Shown here: piece after piece, positions 1 to 15,000 of the stretch | Position numbering within the stretch: position 1 is the first letter of the stretch | How the letters are laid out: every line of letters begins with the position of its first letter | Assembly: GCA_964007475.1 (NCBI GenBank) | Contig: OZ023275.1 | Location: forward strand, 34,033,381-34,097,380 | Length of the DNA stretch: 64,000 bases | Source of the DNA: Hybos culiciformis | Taxonomy: Eukaryota; Arthropoda; Insecta; Diptera; Hybotidae | Direction: 5' to 3' | The notes under the pieces: model-generated | Database searches by the model: none | What the model saw: only the letters and a program-made list of their open reading frames with translations | Told to the model about the DNA's origin: nothing | Translations under genes and position numbers: made by a program

Positions 1-3000
1 ATATATTTTTAATTATTTTCCACCTACAAATCCCACCCCTGTTGGTTGTTCTAAATCTAAATGTTGAAACAAAATTAACTTAAATGTTATGTTTGTATAT
101 CGATATAATATAAAGATTCATTTACATGCACTGATGCACATATGTATGTACAATTTATTATTTAACATTTTGAAGTATTATGTTTTACAAACTGTTAAGT
201 TGAGCTACTAAGCTTTTCCATGTTACACGCATATACATTGGTTTGTTTTAAAAATACATCGCGTTTTAAATTTTTAAAATTAGATGTATATACAGAGGTT
301 ATTTAATATATGTTTGTAAAATTTTGTAAAAAAAATCACGAATGAAAGCTTATTCACTAGGAATCGAAATATCTGTAAATTATTCTGAATGGTGAATATC
401 TATTTTTTTTTTTAACTAGATTTCACATTAATATTTTCTTTTTTGATGCAATATTTTAGCAACTATACAATATTACAAGTTCCCCATATTAAGCAACATC
501 ATAGTTTTCGCTTTTGACAGTTTTAACACATCTAGACACATGATATTGAAATTTAATATTGACAAGAATGCGATATCAAAATAATCCCTCCAATTTAGTG
601 TTCTTATTGAACTCATCATAATACCAAAAATTTATTAATGATTTATCTGCATTCCAATATTTTATATATACATAATGTACGAGGTACAAAGTAATTGAAA
701 TATGTTTTTGTTTTAATTGAAAAAGCTTATCCTGATATTGAATATTAAATTTAACAGCAAAGCCTTAAATTAAAGTTTTTTTTAATGTAAAACTTTAAAA
801 TGTACGTGCATGTTTTTTTTTTTAATAAAATTTTATTTTTCCTCTGGAGCAAAAAGGAATATGTGTCATCTAATTTACATAAAATTAGTATGAAAATTTT
901 ATTTATATGTAAATTACATTAAATGCATTTCAATTTTTGCTACAATTCTTATTCATTTTATGTATGAATTGTTTAAATGAATTTCCATACATAACTCAAC
1001 GTATTTGTGGGTGAAAAAAAAAACATATATATATTGTATTTATATGCATAAATTTTTCAGGATATGCCCTAAATACGTATAACTTTTTGAACAGTATTCA
1101 AAAAGTCAAAAATTCAAAATCTTAATATAAATTTGCATAAAAAATGTTTAAAAAATTCATCGTTGCATTTTGAAATTGCATTTATTTTGGTTAGATATTT
1201 AAGAAAAAAAAAAAGTTTATATTTCGGAAACAGAACATGTGCAGAAACACTGGATCAATTATTTGTTGCTATCACATGAGTTTCATGTAATATGAAAATG
1301 CTTGCAAGTTTTTCTTTGACCAATACTTCGCTACAGCAGAATCATTATGAACGTCTTTATCAATTTTTCATTTTCAATAATATGAACTCGAAGGTAAAAT
1401 ATTTATGTTCATGTACTTAGATAGCTTTAGAGTTCCATTATCCAAAGACTTGAATGTCATTTTAATTAATTACACACATATGAAATTCTTGGAAAATTTA
1501 TTTTTGATAGTTTTTTGTACTTTGAATAAGAAAAACTAGTAAAAAACAGTCAACATAACTTGAACAAATTGTATTGAGATTTATGTTACACAAACATATT
1601 ATATGTACATAATTATCTTAGCGAGATTTTTATACAATTGAATCATGTAATAATATCTATGCGCTTTTAATTCCTTTTTTTCTCATGATCTTTTTTTTAA
1701 TTCTTTAAAAAAAATTATATCCTTGTATGATTATAAAACATATATGTAATTCACTTACATATTACTGGTAAATTTAACAAAAAATACATATTAAAGTAAT
1801 TATTTTCCTCTCAGTATTATATTATAAATATTAATAAGTAGGTATATAATTATATCATATATCATATTAATATAATATAATAAAAAGTAGGTATAAGTAT
1901 AAGTTTAAAATAATTATAATGTAATTGCGAGAAATTCAGATTTTTACGAAAATAAATATAAACGTATAGTGATACTTAGAGAGATTGTAAAAATTTATTT
2001 TAGCATTGTGGAAATAGGAAAAATTGTTTAAGTAAACTATTTTGAAAGAAATTTATTATATTGAAATACGTGAACATATAGTTTGTTGAAATATTATGTG
2101 TATTTTAAATGAGTATATATTAAGTTTAAAATCTGTCTTTACCTAATCCATTTGAAAGAGATAGATTTTTCTAAAAAAAATAAAATTTCCATTTATCAAT
2201 TATAATTTGAAGAATCGATTAAATCTCTCATCATTCCTGGAAATTATTTTATATACATTCTTTCTATGTCATAGTTTTAGCTTAATATCTTAATCTTCTC
2301 AACTTTTTAACGGATAATAGGATCAAAACCGATAGCACCCTGGCTGTTTATATACAATATTTGGTTTTAACAAAAATAATACAGAAATAAATATGGTTTA
2401 TTTACGTATACATACATCCATAAGTAAGTGTAATGTAGAAAAATTTTATATTTTTGTAAAACGAAAAATTTACCTATACAAAATAAGATTTGAATGCAAT
2501 TATTCGTACACATACTGTTAAAAACTACATTTATGCCTTTTTTATACATACATTATAAATATATATATTAAAATAGAAAACGGAAGGAAAACTTAATACA
2601 TGAAAATTTCATTCTTTAATTTTTATGTACTATTTTATGTACCTACCATTATGGATGTAGATTATACAGAAGGGAAGCAAATTTATTCAAATTGCCTCCT
2701 ACATTATTTTTATATATATATTCAACAGATCATTTAATACAAATTCCATTTATTATATTAACATAAAATTCATAAAAATGAACAAATAATCAACAACTTA
2801 TTTGACCTAATCCCTGACTAGTCCAATTATTTTAGATATAATATGGTCTTTAATATGAAATTTTTAATTCCACAAGATTAAAGGTAAAATTGACACACTT
2901 TCGTATTTTCTCTAGATATGCATGCGTGTAAATATATCTCATGTTTCAATTAATATGTTAATGGTCTGCTCATCTTAATAGTATTCAACCTTTTCATATA

Positions 3001-3512
3001 TCGCGTATTTAAAAAAATTAAAAAAAATTCTAGACTTAGATTAAGGATTCGGACTGGGGGCTGAAAAAAGATTATCATAAAAATTAGATTGAAAATTGAT
3101 TGAAGAAACGAAAAAAAGTGTTTAGCACCCCATTGTGATCAAAGATTCGAAACAGGACCGAAAAAATAATTTCGAAGGAAATTAATATATGTACTATGGA
3201 TGTGGATCGTAGAAATGTGTCTAAAAAAAAATTCGGAAAACGTTTTAATTTTTTTTTTACTATTACCATAAGCATTATGCCATGTATTCAAGATAAACTT
3301 AAATTTCATTTAGTATTAAGTAATTAATTCAATTATTTTTAATCAATTTGAGAATGACATTTTCTGCTCATATCATGTTAGATGTATATGTATACTATAG
3401 ATAATTCTGCATATTCAACATCTAATTTAAATATAACTTTTTTTTTCAAATTTCCTAATGTTATGGCATTTAAAACAATTATTTTATGGGTGCATCAAAA
3501 TCAGACTATAAA

Positions 3513-3620
3513 CATTATTATTATTATTACTATTATCATTATTATTATTTTTATTATTATTATTATTATTATTACTATTATTATTACTATTATTATTATT
3601 ATTATTATTATTTTTATTAT
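3513..3620. repeat. (ATT)n microsatellite
   Basis: About 108 bases of ATT units broken by a few ACT, ATC and TTT variants. Open frames across it on both strands are poly-Ile artefacts. Confidence 0.9.
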
Positions 3621-6600
3621 ACACATAAGAAAAAATAAAACTTTTGCAGCACAAAAATAATATATAGGACGAAAATTGTACATAAAATATATAATATAAA
3701 CATCATATACTTATATAAAATAATGATAGTTCTATATTTATAATATAAATTTTGTTTAGGTATATAACACTACTAGTATTATATTTCTCTAGCAACAACA
3801 ACAGAAAATAATAAAAAAAAAATATAAAGAGAAAAATAACCCAGGAAATTCAAAATTGCAAATGTAGTTTTGCAGGTCTAGGTCAAAGCTATGTAGAAGA
3901 TAGTGAAAAAAAAAATAAAAATTATATATATATAAAAAAATTTATATTGAATTTTTATTTTCATTGTTTGCATTTTTATGCTTTAAAAATAGAGTGGGTT
4001 GGAGATTTAGTATTTTTTTATTTTAAGTTTTTGTATAAAAAAATAATAATAAAAAAAAAAACTACTAAAAATATAACTATGCCATGCACTTTTGCACATA
4101 ATAACTTTTATTTGTTCAGAAAAAAATTTAAAATATAACAGCAGCAATAATAGCAAAAAGAAAAAAGATGAATATTCCATTGGCTACATAACGTTTAAAA
4201 AATTAGAAATTTTATATTCTGTTTTTATTTAAATGCTGTCATGCTGCTTACTTATTGCAAGTTCTTAAAAATTGCACTATGCAACACTATGTATTATAAT
4301 TAATACTACTATGCGATGGATGGTCGCTTTGGGTAATGATAATATCACTACTAACGTCTAGTGTAACTGTGCGCAAATTTTATGTGTAAATATTTTTTAA
4401 AAAAGACTTATGTCACAACACAATAAATATTTAAAAAATTTGGAATATAATGTAAATAATGTTAGAAGCTTTTATTTATGCAAAATAATTATGACATAAA
4501 TAAAGTTTATTATAATTTAATATCTTATTTTCATTTATGAAAATTTTGAAACATTAGAAAAGAAAATGTACATGCAAATTTTATGTATTTAATTCCATAT
4601 TCTCGAATAAATATTTTTTGAAAATTAATTGTACAAAAATTAGACCATTATTTATTAGGATAAAAACTTTTAAATTTTCATTTAAATACAAAAATGAAAA
4701 ACAATGTAGAGACATTTTTGAAATAAAAAAAGCATAATGTATGCGATGCAATTTTGAATGACATTGCAAATTCGCAAATTAAATTTATTTTTTCTTTCAT
4801 AAAAAAAACTAAAATATGTTATGCAGAGTAATTAAAAGTTTCTCAACTTCATTAAAACAGAAAAAACGTTTTCATATTTTTTTTTTGACTAAAATACAAA
4901 AAAATATCATAATTTTCATTATAAATTATGCTCGCAAAAAAATGACAGCATAAATAAATTTTCTCACTTTAAAAAATTAGTTTTTCCTAAATTAGGTTTT
5001 CCATTTAAAAGAAAAATAATTTGAAGAAAAATGTTTTAAACTCATTAGAAGTTAATTCATCTAGCTTGATGCACTTCTGTTTTTAATGTTTAGTATAATT
5101 TAGTTGTTAAATATCTTTTGAGTAAAGATTTCTTATTGCTTTTGTAGTATTTATAATTATTAAAAATTTTGTGTTGTCAATTATTAAGCTCATTATTGTT
5201 GTAATGCTGCTCATTCAAAAATTTTGTTTACTTCAAATAGTGTTTACAACACAACCACTCTGTAAGCAAATATTTATTTTTTTTTAAATTCATTTAAAAA
5301 TAATTTTTACATCTTTAATAATGGTCATTGGTGATTAAAATTCAGTTCAGGTGCATCATTAAAAAAAAATTCAATTTATTAATTTTTGTAGCAAAAAAAA
5401 ATTATTGTACGTTCGTATAAAAAAGTATAAAAGTGCATAGCATATATAAAAAAAAAGGATATATGTATGTACTTCACATTTTTATACAGAATTTTTTAAA
5501 ATATTAAATTTTTCTTTTAAAAAAAATAAAAACCATCCAAAATAAGAATTGTTATTTTTATGATATTGAAAATCATGTGTAGAGAATATATAATATACAT
5601 TATCTACCGTATCCGTATATAGGCAGCCAATAGTGAAATTATTCTTAAATTGCAAATATTGTAAATATAAATGCGAAGTAACAACTGTCAACATTTTATA
5701 GTATCCTCTTAAAATAAATCGGCTAAAATCCAAAAAAAATCTCACAGTAACTGATACTACCATGCATCATGTGTATAAATTTCTCTGACAGAATAAATAA
5801 ATGTTCAACAACAGCATTGAGTATATTTTTAAAGCATATTAAAGTTCGAAAATTACGATTTTTTCTTCTTTTCTTCAATAAAATTTTGTGGCTTATCTAA
5901 TGGAGAAAATTTATATAAACTATACATGTATACTCTGAATTAAAGAATTTAAAAACCAAATCACATAATTTATCGAACAAAAAATAATAATAATTTATAC
6001 ATTATATTATACAATATAAATTATAATTTATTAAAATTATAATAACTTAAAAAAAGGGTACGTTTATTATTTTTTTTTTTTTTTTTATTTTTAGAAAATA
6101 CATAAATTCAAAATTAAATTTATTTAAATTGATTTTTCAATTTAAAAATAAAAAAAAATCTAAATTTGTTGCCAAAAATACATGATGATTATATTTTATT
6201 TCTATATATATATGTATTTATTTTTTTTGTAATGGAAAAGGGATAAATCCTTTTTGGAAAATTTAGTTATTTAATTTTTTTTTTGTATTATAAAATAATA
6301 TACAGAGTAAATAAAAAAAATAAATTTAACATAAATATATAAAATTTTTCAAAAAGAAAAGTATTGCACTTTATAGAATAAAATTTAAATTAACCAAATT
6401 TCTACGATTTATATATTTTAGAAAATTGTAAAATTTAGGTTGTTGAATTTTAAAACATACTAGCTTTAGTAGGCATTCGTAATTGACTAACGAAAAGAAC
6501 TATTACAAAACATTCCCAAAAGATTTTTATTTCAGAGTTCGTAGGGCTTATTTTTTGCACTATATACCTTTTTTGTTTGTAGCATTATAATATTGTTCAG

Positions 6601-8960
6601 AGAATTCCTGAAATTATTTAAACCCTGTGATGTCCTGAATTAGTTATGGCCTAGATTTTATAACCTAATAATTTCTTTTTTTATATAATTTTTTCAGATC
6701 GAGACAAATTCATAAATTATGTATATGCTAAAAAAGTATGGAATATTTTTTTTTTATAAATTAAAAAATACATGAAATTTATATTTAGTTTTGAAATTAA
6801 AATGTATAAATATGTTCTCAATTTAAAAAATAAAATAAAATGTACAACATAAATATTTTTTTGGGGAAAAAAGTTAAAACAAATATAATTATGTATATAT
6901 AAAATAAGACATTGAGATTAGATCAAAAAACTTTTTCAATTATATGTTTGCCAGCTATTTTTCCTATGCCAAAATTCAAATTATTTAATACTCTAAAGTG
7001 GACTAAATTTTCCGGAAAACATATAGTTAATATTTCTAAAAGCTATTAAGGGTAGCATTTTTTTTTGTTTTCAAGCTTCAAGATTAAATGTTATTGAAAA
7101 TCTTGAAGAGAACAACTACTGAATTTAGTGAGCACATTTGATTTAATTTTATATATATATCTTCAACGTCATAAACATGGTGCTTAAAAACAAAAATAAA
7201 ACTTTTAAATTATTTATAAGAACTTTTCATACATAGAAAGTTGTTAATTTTAATGTTCCACATTATTTATTCATAATTTCCTGATGGAAATTTCATTTTA
7301 AGAAAACTTAACAAAACAGTTATTTTATTTGGTTTGAATTCAAAACTTTTATTAACACAAAATTTCATTAAAAAATTTTAAAACAAAAACATAAATAAAT
7401 AAAACATAAATTAGTGTTTATTTTGCATACAAAATAAATAATTTGATTTATTCTTTTAGGTGAGAAAATAAAGGCTTAGAAACTGTTGATAAAGAAAATA
7501 CCACCAATTCCACATACGAAGGACTAACTTTCTGTTAAAGATTGAATTTCAACTGAAAATTATTTTTATTTTTTGAATTTAAAGTTTTAATTAGACCAAC
7601 TTGGCAAAATATTATTAAAAATAATAATAATACTTCAACTAGTGAAAGTTTCAGGTATTAAATCCATATAAATTTGGTGAGGTATTAAAAAACACTCATT
7701 CACTTTATTTTTGTGCACTTAAAATTTTTATCCTTGATTTTTTATTTTTTTTTTATCTAATCATTGTTACTATTAAGAACAACTTTATTATAAAAACTTA
7801 TTTTATCTTATTTATTTTACAGAATAAATTATAGGCAATTTTACGCCACTTTTGAATAAATTAGCTTTAATTTTAAAAAAGGTCGAACATTGATGATTTT
7901 TTAATAATTTTTGTGGTGCCCTAAAAGCTAAAGCCTTTTATACTTTGTATGAAACTTTAGCTTTTATTTCTAAGACATTAATTATTACAAGAAAATTTCC
8001 TTATCTCACATTTTTGATAGTCAAAGTAATCCTTAGTTGAGTTTTTAGGGTTATTTACAAAGAATATTGAACAGACACCGAATACAAATCTAATGGAATC
8101 AAACTAAGAAAGTTAGTACCAAACATTTGATATTAAAAAAAACTTATTTCGTCCATCCGTCTTTCGCTAAAATGCCCCATACTTCGTTTCATATTCTATA
8201 TTTTCTATTTTCTATAATTTTTATCAATTTTATTTATTAATTATCATAGCAGTTATATTGTATATATAATATATATAATATAATGTTATAATGTATAATA
8301 TAATGTATAATGTTTTACAATTAATTCTAATTCATTTATAATTAATTTTTAAAGGTAATTTTGAGCATATATTTGTTCTAGTAGTAAATGTTTGTATGTC
8401 TCTAGGAAAAAAAAACTTAACTTATTGTATCACTTTTATGTGAGGTATATTCTTTTTTAAGATAATAGTTTTTAATTTTGTTCCAACACAATTAATATGT
8501 ATTATAAGTAGTAAAATTTTTACGTTTTAATTAAGTTGAAACTATAATATTTCGTGAAATAGTGTAGGTGCAAGGTATATAGGTGCAAATTATATATTAT
8601 AATCTTCAATTATATATAAAAAAAAAACGAATGCTAGAAATTTGAGATATCCTATTCTATACATTTAAAAAAAAAAAAAAAATTATTTTTTAACAAGGTT
8701 GTATCAAAAGTGGGTAAAGTACTTATATTTGCATAATCCGTATAAAAATTATCCATTTACCTCATTTCACCATAACATTTATTATTATCTTTACAGTAGT
8801 GTTTATCTTATTATAACACAACTAATTGCTCAAATTAGATACATTTGTATCTCAATGTTCTAAAGAATTTTCTTTCGAAATTTTTCCCAATGTACAAATG
8901 AATTTCTCTTCGGTAAATCCTCATTAATTTTTTCCATTTGACTACTTCCATATAATAAAT

Positions 8961-9049
8961 GTGTGGATTTCAAAGTATTTTTCATCAACAGTGTCTGTGA
9001 AAAATCCTTACAACTTTCATTTAAAAAATGTCTGGATTTCAAAGTATTC
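8961..9049. repeat. Short direct repeat inside a 65-codon minus-strand frame
   Basis: A 16-base block (TGGATTTCAAAGTATT) occurs twice, about 69 bases apart, within a minus-strand open frame at 8860-9057. The frame therefore carries two similar NTLKS-containing segments. I do not recognise the product. It is more likely a repeat or a worn mobile fragment than a gene. Confidence 0.35.
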
Positions 9050-12000
9050 TCCTGCAAATCCCCATTGGAATTGGTTAATTAGGGAATATCTCTTTACCGC
9101 AATTTTGTTCTAACAAGATATAATTAAATAATTTGTGACAGAATTTTCTTATACACTATGAAAAATTTTATAGAAGTGAATTTTCTTCTAAAACAATCAG
9201 CTAAATAAAATTTTTATTCTTTGAATCAGCTTCATAAAATAATATTTTTGAATTATAAGTTATGAAGTCGCATATTTTATGTTCTAAGCTTTCAGCTCGC
9301 TAGTTTAGAATAAATTTCTTTTTTAATTATAACAGTTTCATAAGTACAACATTATATGAAGAACTTATAGCTACCGTATTATAAGAGGATTACCTGTAAT
9401 AAATGTATATTATATATTTTGTAATGTAATGTAATATTTCCTAAAAACATAAAAAAAAAAAAAACAGAAAAGCCCATTGTACTAGGATACTTTTATAAGT
9501 AACCTTGTGCAAAAAAAAAATAAAAAAAATAGGATTTTTCACAAAAGAAAACTTATTCATCTGTGAATGAGCACTTTTGAACAATTTTCATTCTGTGTGT
9601 AATTTTCTTCATTTTTTTTTTCTGTTCTTTTTCAAATTTAAATAATATAATAAAAAAAAAAATCCTTTTATTCAGAAAAATAACAATCTAAACAAAAAAA
9701 GGCATAGTAATTTTATAATAAATTCAGGATTTCCTCTACATATATAAAATTTCAGTTTTTTTTTTTGCTTTATTTATTTAAAGATATAAAAATAAAGGAG
9801 AACTTTTTTTTTTTTTTGTAATATTTTTACAGACAGCATACATATCTAACCTACCTGTCAGCTATAAGAACTAAAACTATCTGCAAAAATAAATAATATG
9901 AATTTTTTGTTTTTTTTTTATTTTAAATTTTGGGAATTTTTAAATTGATAAAAACGTGATAAGAACTTATTTTTTTATTAAATTTCGTAAAAAAAAATTG
10001 TTCTTCGTTATTTCTTAAGATTTCGCAAGATATTAATTTTATTGATTTTTTGTAAAAAGTATTTTTTAGAAATATTTTCAAATTAATTAGAATATTTTTT
10101 ATTGTTTCTTTTTCACTACGTTTCGTTTGCACTGAAATATATCTTTGCGGCATTTTTCTATCACAATTTATAGATAGATAAATCATATTATTAGAAAAAA
10201 AGAAATAAGTTGTTATTTCTTTGTAGTAAAGTTAGCTATGAATAGGTTTCCGGAACTTTTTTTCCAAAATTACTTTGCGGTTGTATTGTAGTTGTGCTCA
10301 AGGCATTAAAGTGCAACATATTAGTTATACACAATTGTATAAGCTATAATATTAATATATGAATTTCACTATGAATGAACAGACATTCTGCATTTGTACC
10401 TAAGAAGTTATTGAAATTCCAAAAATTCACTATTGTTTGTTGCGTCGATTGCCTTAAACTTTTCTATATAACACTTCATCCTTCAAAATTATGTCTTTTA
10501 TGTAAGCTCCCTCATGTAATTTCTATTTCGGGTCCTTTTCATAGTGTTAAGACTATAAATAATCTGGTTCTATAAAGTTTTTCCTTTTACCGCAATTAAT
10601 ATAATATGAAAAATATAAATCATACTACATATCACGAATAATCATTGACCCGTAAAATAACCATACTACTTGCGGTAGAAGATTCCTTTTTCAAAATTTA
10701 GTGTGAACTATAAACTCACATTAAATATATATTATATAATAATTTATGAATATTTTAGAATTACATATATATTTATGGTAAATCTTGAAAATAAAATATG
10801 TATAAATTTCCAATCAGTAGAAAAATAAAAAAAAATAAATAAATAAAAATTCTGTAAATTTTCAATGCTGTCACGCATGATGTCAGTTAAAAAAAAAAAA
10901 ACATTCCCAGATGAACTCATTATTTTTGCCTATATTTTTCTTTTATTATCTTTTCAAATAAAACAGATTACCCTTTTTGAAAATAATTGAATAAAAAAAA
11001 AAAGAAAAGTTCTCTCAATAATAATATAAAGTGAATTTTCATCACCTTAAAATAATAAAAGAAAATTTAAAGAAAAAATAAAATAAAAAAAAAAATTAAG
11101 TTTAAGATGAATAAATTTTTAGTAAGAGAAAGAGTTTTACATTTAAAAAAAAATATAGAAAGAAAATTCAATTTTTTTTTTTTTCAATTTTTCTTGTAAA
11201 ATTTTCCCCGGAAAAATAATTTTTTTTACCTATAAGAAGTTTACTTCATTTAATAAAAAAAAAAGGGAAAAAATGAAAGTGCTAAATGGGAGATTTTTCT
11301 TTTTTATTTTTCATTTTATTTATTCCACTTTTCTATTTTCTAAAATTTATTATATCAATTCCAAAAATCATTCATTTATTTTCTTCTTTTTTTTCAATAT
11401 GTGTATATCAGAAAAATAAAATAATATGTGTTTTTCTTTAATTTTCCCAACAAGTTTACTTTTATCTTGAAAAAGTTTTCTTTTAAAAAAAAAAAACAAA
11501 ATCACAATGTTTTAGAATATTTGTCTGTAAGTAAACTTTTCTAAAAATTATCCTTAAGTGAAAATTTTTTAAAAGATGAGGAAAACAGATTCTATAGTTA
11601 GAAAGTTTCTTTTTGACAAATTTATATATATATATACTTTGTATTCATTCAATTAAATTTGAAAAATAACACAAATATTTAACGTAAAGGAATCCCAAAA
11701 CATAAAGCTTTATCAAATTGGTACATTTTCAGTGAAATCAAAGTAAAAATGTGTCTCTGAAAGAATATTTATACGTTTTTAATTGTATGATACGCACACA
11801 GCTTTGAAAATACCAACCGTTTGAAAATTTTAGAAACTTTTATTTTGATCCAAAAAATTTCCATCATTCGGGAAATAAATTAAATTCAACTTTTTAATTT
11901 AACTTTTTTTTTTGTTTTCTGAAAAATCAACAAGAAAAACTTTCAACCACATACATAATTTTCTTTTATTAATGAAGTAGAAAATTATTAAATACAAAAA

Positions 12001-15000
12001 AATCTCATTCTCTGTAACTATACATGGTTCAATTGTAAATGAATACAATTTATTTTTTACAACATTTTTTTCATCGATTTTATTTATTAGATTTAGGTCA
12101 AAAGTTAAATGGGAAATGAATAAAATTCTGATTTATTGATATAGATTGACCCTTATTTAATCCCTCATTAATTTATAAAAAAAAAAATGTATGTATATAA
12201 TATATACCTATTATAAAAAATTGATTGCCAATGTCGAAATAAATTCGAAATCTCAATTCAAGTGTTGAAAATAATCAGCATGTATAAATGTACATCAACA
12301 ATTTAATATTGGTATGTGTATAAATAAAGAAGGATTTAAGAAATATGTAAAATGAATAACATTGTATTTCTCAAATTAGTAACATGAATTATTAATTATG
12401 TAAGAATTTTAGATTAATATATTTATATAATACATAGATGTTGACATGTTAACATGAAATACACGGAATATTTGTAATATAAACTATGAAAAAATTAAAA
12501 TTAAAACGTGAAAAATTTGTAAGTATGATTTAAATGAACACAGAAGAAATAGATATGTTTATAACATAATAATGTAATGGCTTTAAGCTTTAATTTTTAT
12601 TTATTTTTCAATTATTCTGGAAAAAATTTTACATCAAAATGTTTTAATAAATATTTATCTTACGGTCAGGATTGTACTTTTTATTTCTTGCTCCAATACA
12701 ATATAGAAAATGGCTATAACCGGTACCATAAAAATCAACCAACATAACAACATACTTAATATCATAATGTAAACAATATAAGACTAAGTTGATATAACCC
12801 TATAGTAATTTTTTGCGATTCTAAACTTTATTGCTTTTTCAACATTAATTTTCCTTATGGCTGCATTTAAAATCTGTGTCAAAATACTTTCTATTTTTTT
12901 ACATTTCATGTTTTGATGGTATGACATTTTGTAAATTTCTTATATATTTGTATTATTTGCTCCGTCGTGTCACTTACATAAGATAAACATAAAATTATAT
13001 GAACATAATTTATATATATGAGTTAGAGTGCTCCTTAAATTTATCTCAGAAAACTTCCTTCTTTTCCATTCTATAATGAAAATCGAATCTGTTTTCAAAA
13101 TTAAATTATAAATCTACGTCAAAGTCTTCAAATTATTAGAAATGAATGAATTTGTTTGATTTTTTCAAATTTTAAGTTAAAGTACTTCCAAAATGATAAA
13201 GTATAGAGACCACCCTACTAAGTATAATGTTACAAACACATATTTATGTATACTATGTATATGTTTACATTATATAGAAGTAGGTATATAGGTGTTGAAT
13301 AGAATTGTTCGTTTATGATAACATTATTTCAAAAAGTTTTTCTTATGGGAGAAACAGAATTTTTTGTACAAATTGAAAAAAGGGTTAAAGTTATGAGAAA
13401 TGAAAAACTTTTTGTTAAAAAAAAATAAAGAAGTAGAACGTATAATAAATAATAAAATGATGTAAAATTTTATTTCAAGTGAATTTGATATAAAATTAAT
13501 AAAGGATGCGCAATTCTTTATAAGTAAAGCAAAAAATAAAGGATTTCCTAATAATTCGACATAAACGAAGCATAAGTCCCGCAATATGGAATAAATAAAA
13601 ATTTTCGAGATTTCGATGTCTACCTTTGTACAATTCAATAATTATTAAATCACATTATAGGGAAATCTGTTCAATATTAATAAATAATTAATTTTGAAAG
13701 TAATAAATCACGATAAATTTGAAAATTGAACATACTTTACAACTCTGAATATACTATTGGGTTTAATTAAAATATTTGTAATTATGAATATTTTTGAGTC
13801 AGAAATAGATTTATTACCCTAAACAATACAATTTAATCAAAACTTTTGAATTATTTACTTAATATAAAAAAATTCATATAAAATTTGTTTTTTTTTGCAC
13901 TCACAATCATTAATTCCCAATTTTTGAACTTTCCATCCTCATACAAAAGCTTAACAATATATTCTTGTAATTTATTTTTCTTATTATACATATGATGGTT
14001 ATGTTGTTATATACAAAAAAAAAACAATTAATTTCATATGCATATCCTTAAATTCTTCCTTAACATATAAATTAAAACCAAAATATTTGAATAAGATAAA
14101 AAAAAATTTTATATCAACGATAAATGTCCTTAAATTCAGCTTTTATTTTTAAAGGAAAATATTATATTTATTTGTTTTTTTTTTTAAGTTATCATATTTT
14201 TTAACTTAAATTCTAGTAGCAAAATATTCTATAAAAAAAACAAATTTTTAAGCTTTTTTTGTGCCAATAAGTGGTACAATTTTTTTTTTTTTATATAGAA
14301 CATTCTTAAAATTTTTTTATATAACTATATAGAATATACATCATATATAAGACATAACATAACATAGCATATATTTATGTACATTGAAATAATAATAAAT
14401 TCAAGATTTAATTCTAATGTAAGTACTATAGAGATATTTTATACAATACATATATACTTACAGTTACACATAATGTTATACGTAAGCTATATCTGATATA
14501 TGTTACTTGAAATATAAGAACACGTAATACATATAAATATAGTACTATACAGAGTACTTGAACATTTAAAAAAGTTTTCCTTTTAAGAATTTTTATTTCT
14601 AAAAACTTCTGTGTAGAACAATTTTTTTTCCTGCTGGTGGAGAAGAGCCTCTTCAAGTTGACCGCTCACAAAATCTTTCTTTTTTTTCATATCATATTAT
14701 CATGGAAGAATTTTTATATATATTTAAAAGAAATGTTTAGAGATAATTTTTCAAGCATAAGAATTTTAAGAATTCTTATTTCTTGAGAATTTATTTGATT
14801 AGAGAAAAATTTTAATGCACTTTTTCATTTCTATAGAAATGAGTATTTTTTGAAAGATAATAATGTAGAATTATGATATGGATGAAAATCGAAACTTGGA
14901 ATGCATAGCCGCAGAACAGTGATATTAAAATTAAACTTGAATTTAAATTTTATTGAAAATCAAAAAGATCATATTTTTGTGGTAAAACATATCGATAACA

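Noticed and set aside
10375..10575. A 66-codon plus-strand frame with several Cys residues
   Set aside because: It has no domain, no splice context and no poly(A) logic. It could be a decayed element but cannot be supported.
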